Positions 17,501 through 25,327 of a DNA stretch of 64,000 bases are shown piece by piece (the stretch's first letter is position 1; each line of letters opens with the position of its first letter). This DNA comes from Cerasibacillus sp036516575 (GTDB lineage Bacteria; Bacillota; Bacilli; Bacillales; Amphibacillaceae). The stretch lies in NCBI RefSeq assembly GCF_036516575.1, contig NZ_DATBTY010000006.1, forward strand, positions 1 to 64,000, given 5' to 3'. Both the position numbers and the translations under genes were made by a program. The notes under the pieces were generated by a model. It was not told where the DNA came from and made no database searches. It saw nothing but the letters and a program-made list of their open reading frames with translations.

Positions 17501-17726
17501 TTTTATAGTCCTTGATGAATTCGATAGTGCTTTAGACGAAGGACGAAAGGCGAAAGTGTTCGAGTTATATGCCGAAGAACTTGAGCGGAAATTAATTATT
17601 ATTTCACCAAAAGGGCATGACAACGAATACTTAAATCATTTTCGCAAAGCATATATTACAAGACATGACCCAAACGCACTTAAAACATCGATAGTTGGGA
17701 TTAGGAATCGAGTTGGCTTAAGCTAG
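14520..17726 (+). CDS. jetC: JetC-like SMC/MukB-type ATPase
   Basis: A 1068-residue SMC-like motor. Walker A is GPNGSGKST at residues 32-40. Long charged coiled-coil arms span roughly 190-465 and 590-915. The central hinge lies around 465-580 (VQAYPLQSLIEL, then LDAIKYTVFYDGK). The C-terminal head carries the ABC signature GKGVSGGEESLSSLL (about 966-980) and Walker B with its following D-loop VLDEFDSALDEG (997-1008). In Wadjet this subunit extrudes DNA loops and selects small circles for cleavage by JetD. The GTG start has AGGAGA upstream. An independent terminator follows, so jetDABC is one transcription unit. Confidence 0.88.
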   Translation: MIPHQLRFHGIRDYEPTSLDLSGMNEHILIAGPNGSGKSTITFCMGAVLKSSKVAIEGLRSNNLPVEKTWRAAIHFMFKNEGETRIDAPLYIEFSLDLEQLPGQPIKQVYRISEGDEVDQIETKAIYRSGGQPNFTDYKRELLEKYKIYPDHYYLIWYQQEVNQFATMSPEERFRVFSEMHNITHIQQNWEKSLERVKENEASVQDAEISVNNDELRMQLALKNYERLKQNRESIHKNGTKLLQSLHALIDLNRKEYDITERTIEDLSIDLERKKEINHQYQIDYEQLQHQKKMITASREKLQSECDKKEKDLATNKEQEQLLQDKLDKLEEEVQDVRESERKLRFSEAETKAHFEKNEEELTKKNEHIENIEHTKQQLHEEMILLMKEEAQLENEIKQFKKEQNKYQALLKQYKSSHDVKEQIQLLEEQMSEQRELLDEIKKNLQASEAQLRALEANQPVSKRQEDVLKQMKRVGVQAYPLQSLIELHADASIEAEKKLDAIKYTVFYDGKYVPAVNDLYHVSLRKIIPQYYLDSIPELQLQMKLDLEKHEQAFASKVLWWIKQLMSKEYPYIDNGQLIDSQGVRGTQERETYILSEKALKIQKKNCRTQILNLKKEFQQLEEKHKHTRKELQHLHSIVNQVVEAEGFQLKIPAFNQKNEQLKMVRDRLEAIDEENKRLDLQAKEVWNAIARLEFEIGQLQNELDVYEQLGQLKDKIELLSSLEEKHQEIEQHIRLLQRKVEELEDQLNEIERQEIKMGRQIENLHADIDFKKNEQKAIERQIEDKIDGKDIYQGNILKYEEELIDMKNLYPKLYEEVSKQERLGARSEVKLQNMYTKARNGLQIAQNEEGINPEAENIYFKMKETYEQNKKELDQLKALLEKNKARAEEIEENLMTSIRMKVIQIHQLFQGYMNEFQFECEIDFDKYEEKNGRINFRLFIKVRKQGHRGKMEDVSLKARAGRVGKGVSGGEESLSSLLFALALLQELDTNPSFIVLDEFDSALDEGRKAKVFELYAEELERKLIIISPKGHDNEYLNHFRKAYITRHDPNALKTSIVGIRNRVGLS

Positions 17727-17758
17727 AATTTATGGGCTGCTTTATTTAGTATATTTTT

Positions 17759-17799
17759 GCGAGGTGGTAAAGTTGTGCTTTCCACCTCGCTCATTTTTT
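17759..17799 (+). terminator. Terminator of the jetDABC operon
   Basis: A perfect 9-bp stem, GCGAGGTGG with CCACCTCGC, has a 13-14 nt loop and is followed by TCATTTTTTA. Confidence 0.88.
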
Positions 17800-18055
17800 A
17801 TTCTAATATTTGCAATGGAAAACAGATATACCCTAATGGATTACCGTTGTGAATACCCTAACTTTTATTAATCTCCAATTCTTTAACAGTAAACACTTTT
17901 CTCTCGTTTTTTTAATATTTATCGAAAAAGGATTGCTCGATGCCGGTAACTCAATATTATGCTAAAAGAAATATGCAGTTATATAAGAAATAAAAGTAGT
18001 TTATTACTTTTTAATGATGTGTCATAATAAGAGAAAAACAAAAGTGGGTGACAAA
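17800..18055. other. Intergenic stretch, nothing recognised
   Basis: This is AT-rich sequence between the jet terminator and the next gene. Apart from a T-rich run (TTTTTTTAATATTTATCG), I see no repeat, hairpin or coding frame of note here. A promoter for the next gene is likely within it but no clear -35/-10 pair stands out. Confidence 0.4.
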
Positions 18056-18502
18056 ATGGTGAACTATGAAATTGTTGAAAATCCGAGTGGAGATACGTAT
18101 CGTCACTTGATACAGATGCTCTGTCAACATTCCGATAGATTTTACTTTATTACAAGGAAAGAATTAAAGTATAATAAGAAGATTTTAAAGCAGTTCAACC
18201 CCTTTATAATAGAAAAGTATAAAACAAAAGAATGGGCTAATACAATCACATTAGGTCCAGCGGCAACGGTTTATGTTATTGATGTAAATGAAGATACATG
18301 TAGGTTACTACAAAATTTAGCCCAGTCATTGTATGCTTGGCAAGCACCAGAACTACCTGAGGATCTTACATTTATAAAAAATGATTTTGAATGGTTTACA
18401 TGTACAACACATGAGGAGTTTGCGATGTTTTCTATTCGATCTGAGTTTTATTTGAACTTAGTAAAACAACTACCAGGACTGAAGTTGACGATTTTGGAAT
18501 AG
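18056..18502 (+). CDS. Hypothetical protein, 148 aa
   Basis: A soluble-looking α/β protein beginning MVNYEIVENPSGDTYRHLIQ, with an aromatic-rich C-terminal half (FEWFTCTTHEEFAMFSIRSE). No signal peptide or membrane segment. I do not recognise the family. The ATG at 18056 is preceded by GTGGGTG; an upstream in-frame ATG at 18014 has no RBS. Codon use looks like its neighbours. It lies alone after the jet operon, and I see no link to that system beyond position. Confidence 0.65.
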   Translation: MVNYEIVENPSGDTYRHLIQMLCQHSDRFYFITRKELKYNKKILKQFNPFIIEKYKTKEWANTITLGPAATVYVIDVNEDTCRLLQNLAQSLYAWQAPELPEDLTFIKNDFEWFTCTTHEEFAMFSIRSEFYLNLVKQLPGLKLTILE

Positions 18503-18515
18503 TACGCTTGAAAAT

Positions 18516-18612
18516 AAAATCGAGCAGTGCGGGGTAGGAATCGAGCGGTGACAGGCGGAAATCGAGCGCCGATGGGTCAAAATTGAGCGCTCTGATTCAG
18601 AAATTTAGCAAT
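18516..18612 (+). repeat. 21-bp ATCGAGC repeat array, 5 units
   Basis: Units begin at 18519, 18540, 18561, 18582 and (degenerate, ATTTAGC) 18603, at exactly 21-bp spacing. The consensus is AAATCGAGCGGTGACAGGCGG with a variable second half. It belongs to the same family as the 8-unit array at 41.8 kb, and both arrays carry GATGGGTCAAA in the penultimate unit. It follows the stop codon of the hypothetical gene. Beyond it, 18613-18672 holds two small hairpins (CTCCCG…GGGAG and ACCATAT…ATATGGT) of unknown role. Confidence 0.85.
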
Positions 18613-18727
18613 CCTAAATCAGACTCCCGCAACCTGAGGTGGGAGCCATACCATATAAAATAGGATATGGTGAATGTTTCTAAGACTTTGTCGTTATTCC
18701 TATTTAACTAAAACGTATAATGGTGAT

Positions 18728-18874
18728 ATGATGAAAGATAAAATTGTTTATTTTATAATCGCTTTAATTGCGTTTGGTGTTTTATCCTCATGTACGGCAG
18801 AGTTAGTAACTGAATACCGGGATAGTTATAGTGTGTTACATGGCGAACAAAGCAAAGAGGATTGTTGTTTCTAA
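18728..18874 (+). CDS. Short lipoprotein-like peptide
   Basis: A 48-codon frame, MMKDKIVYFIIALIAFGVLS then SCTAELVTEYR. A basic start and a hydrophobic stretch end at VLSSC, close to a lipobox, so a short lipid-anchored peptide is possible. The RBS (GGTGAT) is weak. The end overlaps the next small frame by 35 nt. Reality is uncertain. Confidence 0.35.
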   Translation: MMKDKIVYFIIALIAFGVLSSCTAELVTEYRDSYSVLHGEQSKEDCCF

Positions 18875-18998
18875 ACGGGCGAAGAAGGGGCTTTATTCTA
18901 GTCCTACATATTATGCAGACGTACTGATGTATGAAGGAAAAGTTGTTCCAGAGCCGATTACAAACGAAGCGCGGGTTACGAAAAAAACAAGGGATTAA
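18840..18998 (+). CDS. Small basic protein, unknown
   Basis: A 52-codon frame, MANKAKRIVVSKRAKKGLYS then SPTYYADVLMYEGKVVPEPI, ending TKKTRD. It is strongly basic and lacks hydrophobic segments. The composition is protein-like, unlike random low-GC frames, but the upstream RBS is poor, so translation might be coupled to the overlapping lipoprotein-like frame. No family recognised. Confidence 0.4.
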   Translation: MANKAKRIVVSKRAKKGLYSSPTYYADVLMYEGKVVPEPITNEARVTKKTRD

Positions 18999-19069
18999 TC
19001 TAGGAATGAAAATAAACAAAAGCCTAAGAGGGTCATCATAACATTTACGTTAAAAACGTTGAAGCTACG

Positions 19070-19978
19070 CTAAACACCATTTTTTTGAAATGTTATTAAT
19101 GTTGGAGCGGGTGCAAATGGTAGATGTTTCATCAATTCAATTTGAAATGGATCTGTTGTATCAATCTCGGCATCGATAAATTCATACTGATTGTCTTTTG
19201 CGTATTTAATTTGGTTTAAACAGAGTGTTAATAAAGCGCTTCTATCAACTGCATTCTTCGTTCCCCGCCAGCCAAATTCTAATGTTTTTGGCATATCAGA
19301 AACATGGAGCAAGGCAAATCCAACAATGTTATCATTTGATAATATGACATAACTTGCTTCTAAAATAGTATCGTCTTCGAAAATGAGTTTACCCCATTGA
19401 TCTTCATCAATTGTTCCGACTGGATTAGCTGTATGTGTTTTCTTATAGGTATCGTGAACAAGATGGAGTAATTTGCTACATAAGTCATGATTCGCCTCTA
19501 TATCTTTCAGACTATAAATGAAGCCCTGGGTCGGCTTAAGCTGATTCTTGTATGTTTGAATGTTTATTGGAGCTACGCTTAGCCTCGGCATATAGGTTCT
19601 TCTAATTTCCTTAAAACCAGCCAGTTCATAAAACGATTTAAGTAAATACGATGTTTCCCAAACGGTTGTCTGAATTGGATGAATGACGTTATCTTCAATA
19701 CAATGAAGCAATTTATGAGCGAGTTCATTTCCATAAACTGGATTAATAGCAAGTGCGAAGTAAGTACAATAAGGATGAAAGTTATTTTTCCACGTTGTTA
19801 AGAGACCGATCATATTGTTTTCGTTGTATGCTGCAAATGTACATATGTTGTTTTTTATTCTGTATATAAAATCTTCAACTGTGTCCTTATCGTTTCCGAA
19901 AATGGAAATGAGAAACGCTTCAGTACTTTCTACGTTTAATGATGGATTGTGTTTTATTTGTATGTTATTTGCCTGCAT
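19070..19978 (-). CDS. Two-domain GNAT acetyltransferase
   Basis: A 302-residue protein that looks like two GNAT-like halves. The first (about 5-140) has FAAYNENNMIGLLTTW, an acyl-CoA region (NPVYGNELAHKLLHCIE) and 'SFYELAGFKEIRRTYMPRL', a typical GNAT end. The second (about 180-300) has 'YVILSNDNIVGFALLHV', then 'YEFIDAEIDTTDPFQIELMK'. The ATG at 19978 with AAAGG upstream is preferred over a TTG three codons before it. It lies 21 bp downstream of a nucleotidyltransferase gene on the same strand, probably one operon. The substrate is unknown; neither domain points clearly to an antibiotic. Confidence 0.72.
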   Translation of the reverse strand: MQANNIQIKHNPSLNVESTEAFLISIFGNDKDTVEDFIYRIKNNICTFAAYNENNMIGLLTTWKNNFHPYCTYFALAINPVYGNELAHKLLHCIEDNVIHPIQTTVWETSYLLKSFYELAGFKEIRRTYMPRLSVAPINIQTYKNQLKPTQGFIYSLKDIEANHDLCSKLLHLVHDTYKKTHTANPVGTIDEDQWGKLIFEDDTILEASYVILSNDNIVGFALLHVSDMPKTLEFGWRGTKNAVDRSALLTLCLNQIKYAKDNQYEFIDAEIDTTDPFQIELMKHLPFAPAPTLITFQKNGV

Positions 19979-19999
19979 GGTAATCAACCTTTCGTTCGG

Positions 20000-20863
20000 C
20001 TATTTCAAACCTATCTCATTTAACATCTTTTCTACTAATTGAACAGCATATCGATTGGCCATTAGTGGATATTCAATCCCCATTGAATGACAGACCTTTT
20101 TAGCCAGCTTTTCATAGACATTCATTGTGTTAATTAAAGCATGCCAAATTTCTTTCTCATCGTATGGAGCATATAGTTTTTTAAATGATTCTTTGATGTC
20201 GGGGTCTGCCCATTGTTCGAAAAAACGAAAGCCATGCCATGTATCGTAATCGGGTCCTTTTCGTAGTTTTATTTCGGTTTTGATGAGAGAGACAAGGAGA
20301 TTTTTCATATATGAATCACAAATTGACTTACTTAATAATATTTCACCTCGCCGTAGTTTTTTAGCTGTTAATACGGCATGATACCAAAAATCATGCATAT
20401 CATTCATGATTTTTTCTTTTGATGGTATAACCGGTGTCTGATTTTTTTGCGGAATGATTGACTTGAGGCGATGATCTTTATCTATTAAAACCTGGACTCC
20501 TCTAAAAAATACATCCGACACTTCTTTTTGATTGAGCATATTATCTAAAGTAGAGATAGGAAAGATAGCAAAGTCAACATCTAATCCTCCTTCAAATAAA
20601 ACGCGTCGCTCCATACCACCTCCAACAGCTGTTTTTTCAAGAAAGGTGATCATAGGTTTACTGATGTTATGAATCCATTTATAGTGTTTTAATAGATTGG
20701 TATGATCCGTTGAAAAAATAACAAGATCCAAGTCTGACCATTGATCTGCTGGTTTTTCCCGCCTGGCCTGAGATCCGACAATGATGGCAGCTCGTATACT
20801 TTCCTCGTCTTTAGCAAAGGAAAGAAAATTCTTAATTATTTTACTGTAATTTAATTTGCTCAT
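20000..20863 (-). CDS. Aminoglycoside 6-adenylyltransferase-like nucleotidyltransferase
   Basis: A 287-residue ANT(6)/AadE-like protein of the polymerase-β superfamily. Signature GSQARR at 30-35 is followed by the metal-binding pair D44/D46 in SDLDLVIFS, then FLEKTAVGGGMERRVLFEGG and a third acidic strand (LDVDFAIFP). The C-terminal helical half (FWYHAVLTAKKLRRGEILLS, HGFRFFEQW) matches AadE-type proteins, which in studied cases modify streptomycin. Chromosomal Bacillus homologues often have no proven resistance role. ATG has GAGGTG upstream. It is first gene of a two-gene unit with the GNAT. Confidence 0.82.
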   Translation of the reverse strand: MSKLNYSKIIKNFLSFAKDEESIRAAIIVGSQARREKPADQWSDLDLVIFSTDHTNLLKHYKWIHNISKPMITFLEKTAVGGGMERRVLFEGGLDVDFAIFPISTLDNMLNQKEVSDVFFRGVQVLIDKDHRLKSIIPQKNQTPVIPSKEKIMNDMHDFWYHAVLTAKKLRRGEILLSKSICDSYMKNLLVSLIKTEIKLRKGPDYDTWHGFRFFEQWADPDIKESFKKLYAPYDEKEIWHALINTMNVYEKLAKKVCHSMGIEYPLMANRYAVQLVEKMLNEIGLK

Positions 20864-21179
20864 GTCATTGCACCTCAAGTTTAAACGTATTTTTTTAGGA
20901 TTCACTTGTATTTTTTCGATGTGATACGAAATAAATAAATTTCAAGCAAATCATGGTTCTTGAAGTCATTATAGTCTAATGATTTACATTTGTATATTTG
21001 CTCGCTAAAACTTTCTGCACACATTCTGGATAAATATTATTTATACTGGAGTTAGGAAGTTGAAATACTAACGTATTAAATTGATATATCTTATCGATAT
21101 GTTTTATCACATGTAAGTAAATTTTATTGCCATTAGATGACACGATACAAAATGAAGTCATAGTTAAAGAGGGATGAAG
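20864..21179. other. Divergent intergenic region, nothing firm
   Basis: This AT-rich spacer separates the divergent nucleotidyltransferase and histidine-kinase genes and must contain both promoters. No convincing -35/-10 pair, operator palindrome or RNA element was recognised. A short minus-strand frame inside it lacks an RBS and is ignored. Confidence 0.4.
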
Positions 21180-22559
21180 ATGTTTAATAAAATCTCCTTT
21201 AAAATCGGTTTTCTGTTTTTTGTGTTTATATTAATCATAGAAGCGTTTATCTTTTTTACCCTCTATACTAATCTAGCCAATGACCGAGTGGAAGAGGTAA
21301 TGGAAAGTTTATTGGCTCGTGGTAATACACATCGGGATGTATTGGAAGATTATTATGATCATTCTACTATAAAGCATGTTGGAATTATGGAGTCTGCTTC
21401 TGAATTTATCGTGATAGTTACAAATGAACAAGAAGACGTATTGATTTCTTCGGATCCTGTTGAAGAAGAAATGGTATCCATTATTGAAAAAACGGTAGCG
21501 AAAAACATACCACCAGAAGGAAAAATCGTTGAAGCGCGTTGGGTCGAACAAAAATATATCGCTACGAGTAGCCCAATAATGATTAATGGGGAAGATAGAG
21601 GATTTGTCTATATGTTTGCTCCGACAGATTTTATAAAAAAGACGATTCATCAATTAAGTGAACAATTTACAATTATAAGTGTTATTACAGTAGGACTAAC
21701 AGTTATCACCATTGTTATTTTATCACGGTTTATTACTCAACCTTTAATCAGAATGAAAGAAGCAACAGAACAGCTAAGTAAAGGCAGTCATCATGTCTCT
21801 CTTCACACGAACAGAAATGATGAGCTTGGTGATTTAGCCAACTCGATTACTAAATTATCGAATGAATTAGAGAGAATGAAGTCCGAGCGTAATGAGTTTT
21901 TAGGAAGTATTTCTCATGAATTACGAACACCTGTTACGTATATTAAAGGATATGCGGAAATAATGAATCGCCCCCAATTATCGAGAGAAGATATCGTGTC
22001 TTTCAGTAAGATTATTCAGGAAGAGGCTGAAAAGTTAGCGGAGTTGATTAGAAATTTATTTGAATTAGCTAAGATGGATCAGCATAATTTTGTCATTGTG
22101 CGAGAAAATGTCAAGCTTTGTGACGTGTTATATTCTGTAGAAAAGCGAACTCGACCGGTTCTATCTGAAAAAAATATCCATCTTACGGTTAACTGTCCAG
22201 ACGGTTTAGAAGCTTATGTTGATCCGAATAGGCTGCAACAAGTTTTGCTAAATATTTTAGATAATGCTAGAAAATATTCTTCTAAGGGAAGTCAGATTAT
22301 TATAGATGCATTAGAAACGGCTGACCATATGACAATTGCCATCCAAGATGAGGGAGAAGGAATTCCTAAAGATGATCTTCCCTATGTATTTGAACGCTTG
22401 TATCGTGTGGAGAAATCCCGCTCTAGACATAGTGGTGGTTCTGGACTTGGCTTACCAATAGCTGAAGAAATTGTTATGTCACATGGCGGAAAGATGACAA
22501 TTGATAGTGAATTAGGAGTAGGGACAACCGTAACGATTATATTACCTAAGGGTGAGTGA
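21180..22559 (+). CDS. Sensor histidine kinase
   Basis: A 459-residue membrane kinase. TM1 is about 10-30, an extracellular sensor of about 130 residues follows, TM2 is about 163-183, then a HAMP linker, the H-box with H246 (SISHELRTPVTYIKGY), N box (NILDNARKYS), G1 box (DEGEGIP), F box (YVFERLYRVEK) and G2 (GGSGLGL). The second of two close ATGs is chosen because AAGAGGG lies 6 nt upstream. The partner regulator follows without a gap. The downstream multicopper oxidase suggests that a metal, perhaps copper, is the signal. The extracellular domain itself has no obvious Met/His/Cys metal cluster, so this remains inference. Confidence 0.9.
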   Translation: MFNKISFKIGFLFFVFILIIEAFIFFTLYTNLANDRVEEVMESLLARGNTHRDVLEDYYDHSTIKHVGIMESASEFIVIVTNEQEDVLISSDPVEEEMVSIIEKTVAKNIPPEGKIVEARWVEQKYIATSSPIMINGEDRGFVYMFAPTDFIKKTIHQLSEQFTIISVITVGLTVITIVILSRFITQPLIRMKEATEQLSKGSHHVSLHTNRNDELGDLANSITKLSNELERMKSERNEFLGSISHELRTPVTYIKGYAEIMNRPQLSREDIVSFSKIIQEEAEKLAELIRNLFELAKMDQHNFVIVRENVKLCDVLYSVEKRTRPVLSEKNIHLTVNCPDGLEAYVDPNRLQQVLLNILDNARKYSSKGSQIIIDALETADHMTIAIQDEGEGIPKDDLPYVFERLYRVEKSRSRHSGGSGLGLPIAEEIVMSHGGKMTIDSELGVGTTVTIILPKGE

Positions 22560-22560
22560 C

Positions 22561-23235
22561 ATGGAGAAAGTATTACTCGTTGATGATGAACAGCGCATGT
22601 TAGATTTATTAACTTTATATTTGAAGCCACATCAATTTTCGTGTAAAAAAGCACTCGGAGGACAAGAAGCTTTAAACTATTTAGAGCATGAGCATTTCGA
22701 TATTGTTTTACTAGATATTATGATGCCAGATATGAATGGATGGGAGCTTTGTCAAGAAATTAGATCTACTTCAGACATCCCGATTATTATGGTGACAGCT
22801 CGAGAGCAACAAGAAGATATAGTAAAAGGTTTGCGCTTAGGTGCGGATGACTATATAACGAAACCTTTTCATGAAGAAGAATTAGTTGCGCGAATCAATG
22901 CTTTATTAAGACGAGTTCAACCGGCATCAGAAATTGATATAAATGGTTTACGTTTTAGAGAAGACGCATACGAGTTATTATATCGGGGACAATTCATTAA
23001 ATTAACGCCGATTGAATTTAAAATGATCGGTCACTTTATGAAACGATCGAATCGGGTATTTACGCGGGAACATTTAATTGAATTAATCTGGGGATTCGAT
23101 TCGAATACAGAAGGGCGAACTGTAGACTCACATGTGCGAAATATGCGAGAGAAAATTCGGCAATCAGGGTTTCCGATTGACAAGCATTTTAAAACGGTTT
23201 GGGGTATTGGTTATAAATGGGTAGATTCAACATAA
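22561..23235 (+). CDS. OmpR/PhoB-family response regulator
   Basis: A 224-residue regulator. The receiver domain has the acidic pocket D8/D9, phospho-acceptor D52 (LLDIMMPDMNGW), switch threonine (MVTARE) and K (ITKPF). A C-terminal winged helix follows (LTPIEFKMIGHFM, then VDSHVRNMREKIR, then VWGIGYKW). The ATG lies 2 nt after the kinase stop codon; an alternative GTG three codons upstream overlaps it. It probably controls the two following genes and itself. No direct-repeat operator was confidently seen. Confidence 0.92.
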   Translation: MEKVLLVDDEQRMLDLLTLYLKPHQFSCKKALGGQEALNYLEHEHFDIVLLDIMMPDMNGWELCQEIRSTSDIPIIMVTAREQQEDIVKGLRLGADDYITKPFHEEELVARINALLRRVQPASEIDINGLRFREDAYELLYRGQFIKLTPIEFKMIGHFMKRSNRVFTREHLIELIWGFDSNTEGRTVDSHVRNMREKIRQSGFPIDKHFKTVWGIGYKWVDST

Positions 23236-23299
23236 AATGCCTTTCCTTTATAAAGCTTCCTAAACTAGGAATCTAAAAATTAAAGAAGGAGGAATTAGC

Positions 23300-23554
23300 A
23301 TGATGGATTTTCGACATTATGGACAACACGGAATGATGGGTTACGGCTGGTTTGGAGTCTTTTGGATGATTATTTTTATTTTGTTAATCATTGCCTTAAT
23401 TTATTTGGTTGTCAAAGTGATACAGAATAATAAACATGAAAATGAAAAAAGCGCACCGAATGATGCCTTAAACATTTTAAAAGAACGGTATGCTAAAGGC
23501 GAAATCACAGATGAAGAATATGAACATAAAAAGAGAATTCTAAAAGAGGATTAA
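23300..23554 (+). CDS. Small membrane protein with SHOCT domain
   Basis: An 84-residue protein with three parts. A His/Met/Gly-rich N-terminus (DFRHYGQHGMMGYGWFG) may face outside. One transmembrane helix spans about 20-43. A C-terminal SHOCT motif (ALNILKERYAKGEITDEEYEHKK) is cytoplasmic. SHOCT tails act as oligomerisation or recruiting modules in many small proteins. The Met/His cluster could bind copper, in keeping with the multicopper oxidase next door. AAGGAGG precedes the ATG. It lies 64 bp after the response regulator and ends at a strong terminator, so it is last in that transcript. Confidence 0.85.
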   Translation: MMDFRHYGQHGMMGYGWFGVFWMIIFILLIIALIYLVVKVIQNNKHENEKSAPNDALNILKERYAKGEITDEEYEHKKRILKED

Positions 23555-23563
23555 TTTTGCAAA

Positions 23564-23600
23564 AGCGTATCTCTAATCATAGGGATACGCTCGTTTTTTT
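23564..23600 (+). terminator. Rho-independent terminator
   Basis: An 8-bp perfect stem, AGCGTATC with GATACGCT, has a 12-nt loop, then CGTTTTTTT. It ends the kinase-regulator-SHOCT unit. Confidence 0.85.
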
Positions 23601-23696
23601 CTTGTTCATCTTCTGTTCAGGGTTTCTGCACAATTTCTGGATGAATTTCTTATAAAATTTGTTTATAACATAATTGAAAACAGTGAGGGATGAACC

Positions 23697-25148
23697 ATGA
23701 AGAACAGAATGAATCGAATCACTTTAATAATACTAGTTCTCGCATTGATGGTGGGGGCATTTTATTTATATCATGATGACGAAAGCCAAGCTAGTCATGA
23801 TACTACAAGTCGTGACAAATCAAAAGAAAATGCCCATTCAACTATTACGACTTTACCTATTCCTGAGATTTTAGAAGATCAAAATCCTGATGAAAAGATT
23901 GCGGAATATAATTTAACAGCCCAAAAATCTACAAATGTTTTTGTGAATGGTGTTGAAACAGAAACATATGGCTATAATGGCAATTACTTAGGACCTGTCA
24001 TAAAAGCGAGAAACGGTGAAGAAATAACAGTCAACATAAAAAATGCTTTAGGTGACGAAGAAACGACGGTACATTGGCATGGATTAGAAATTCCTGGAGA
24101 TGTAGACGGTGGACCACATCAAGTTATTCAGCCAAATGAATCGTTACAGACAACGTTTACGATTAATCAACCTGCTGCAACATTGTGGTATCATCCACAT
24201 CCACTTCATAAAACAGGTAAACAAGTTTATAAAGGATTAGCTGGGTTACTCCTTATAGAAGATGAGGTCTCGGACAAACTTCCTATTCCAAAAGATTATG
24301 GAAGAAATGATTTTCCGTTAGTCATTCAAGACCGTCAATTAAATCAAAATGGGAAGTTAATTTATGATTTAAATATGATGGATGTTATGCACGGAAAACA
24401 CGGAGATACTCCTCTTGTGAATGGAGCGAACGATGCGTTGTTAGAGGTACCAAGAGGTAAAGTACGTTTGCGTTTTTTAAATGGCTCTAATGCCCGGACA
24501 AATCAACTTCATTTAAAAGATGAATTACGATTTTGGCAAATTGCATCGGATGGTGGTTTTTTAGAAAAACCAGTGAAACGACATGAACTTATACTTGGTG
24601 CATCGGAAAGAGCGGAAGTGATTGTTGATTTTTCTTCATACAAAGAAGGAGAACGCATTGAATTGTTTGATCAAAATGTCAGGTTGATGACGTTTATAGT
24701 CGGAGAGGAACCAGATAAAGAAACAGATATACCGGAGCAATTAACAACCATTAAAGCGATTAACCCAGAGGAAGCTACAAAGAGTCGTGAATTCGTCCTT
24801 CAAGGGATGGGGCATATGGTAAACATTAATGGAAAGCAAATGGATATACATCGAATTGATGAAGAAGTGAACTTAGATGAAACCGAAATATGGGACGTAT
24901 CCAATCCCAACGGAAGAATGGCAATGGAGCATCCTTTCCATGTTCATGGTGTTCAATTTCAGATACTTGAAAGGAATGGAGAAGAACCACCAGAAAATGA
25001 ACGTGGTTGGAAAGATACTGTCTTATTAATGCCAGGGGAAAATGTAAAATTGATAGCCACGTTTAAACATAAAGGCACATTCATGTACCATTGCCATATT
25101 TTAGAACATGAAGACGCAGGAATGATGGGGCAATTTCAAGTCGATTGA
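23697..25148 (+). CDS. Membrane-anchored multicopper oxidase
   Basis: A 483-residue oxidase of the CueO/CotA-like three-domain class. An N-terminal hydrophobic anchor (about 8-26) is followed by a hydrophilic linker, so the enzyme sits outside the cell. All four copper-ligand motifs are present: HWHG (VHWHGLEIPG), HPH (WYHPHPL), HPFHVHG and the terminal HCHILEHEDAGMM carrying the type-1 cysteine and the axial methionine. Oxidation of Cu(I), or of phenolics with O2, is the family activity. No methionine-rich loop as in E. coli CueO is seen. GAGGGA precedes the start. It follows a two-component system and a His/Met-rich membrane protein, so a copper detoxification cluster is inferred. Confidence 0.92.
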   Translation: MKNRMNRITLIILVLALMVGAFYLYHDDESQASHDTTSRDKSKENAHSTITTLPIPEILEDQNPDEKIAEYNLTAQKSTNVFVNGVETETYGYNGNYLGPVIKARNGEEITVNIKNALGDEETTVHWHGLEIPGDVDGGPHQVIQPNESLQTTFTINQPAATLWYHPHPLHKTGKQVYKGLAGLLLIEDEVSDKLPIPKDYGRNDFPLVIQDRQLNQNGKLIYDLNMMDVMHGKHGDTPLVNGANDALLEVPRGKVRLRFLNGSNARTNQLHLKDELRFWQIASDGGFLEKPVKRHELILGASERAEVIVDFSSYKEGERIELFDQNVRLMTFIVGEEPDKETDIPEQLTTIKAINPEEATKSREFVLQGMGHMVNINGKQMDIHRIDEEVNLDETEIWDVSNPNGRMAMEHPFHVHGVQFQILERNGEEPPENERGWKDTVLLMPGENVKLIATFKHKGTFMYHCHILEHEDAGMMGQFQVD

Positions 25149-25327
25149 GGTATCGTTCGAATAGAGTACGTGGAACAATCACTCGACAAGGATGTGTTAT
25201 CGTTCGCTTAGGGCGTGATATTGCTCGATTAGAATCCAAGAAATGAACAAGAAACAGTCCCCCATTTACTTTAAACAGGAACTGAGGGATAGGTGATCAA
25301 CCCTCTTGATGGGGTATGCCTATCGAT
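25149..25327. other. 3' region of the oxidase gene with a possible RNA structure
   Basis: This non-coding stretch contains a compact structure between 25288 and 25324: GATAGG pairs with CCTATC, with an inner ACCCTC…GATGGGGT pairing. It has no T run and resembles no riboswitch class I know. Nothing else is recognised. Confidence 0.3.

Noticed and set aside
18613..18672. Riboswitch from the two consecutive hairpins
   Set aside because: No conserved riboswitch core could be matched and the downstream gene is a doubtful short peptide.
20976..21161. Minus-strand 61-aa frame between the nucleotidyltransferase and kinase genes
   Set aside because: No RBS, no protein-like pattern, and it lies in the expected divergent promoter region.
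25288..25324. PreQ1-like or other small riboswitch
   Set aside because: The hairpin is in the 3' region after the oxidase stop codon and has no matching consensus or downstream start codon.
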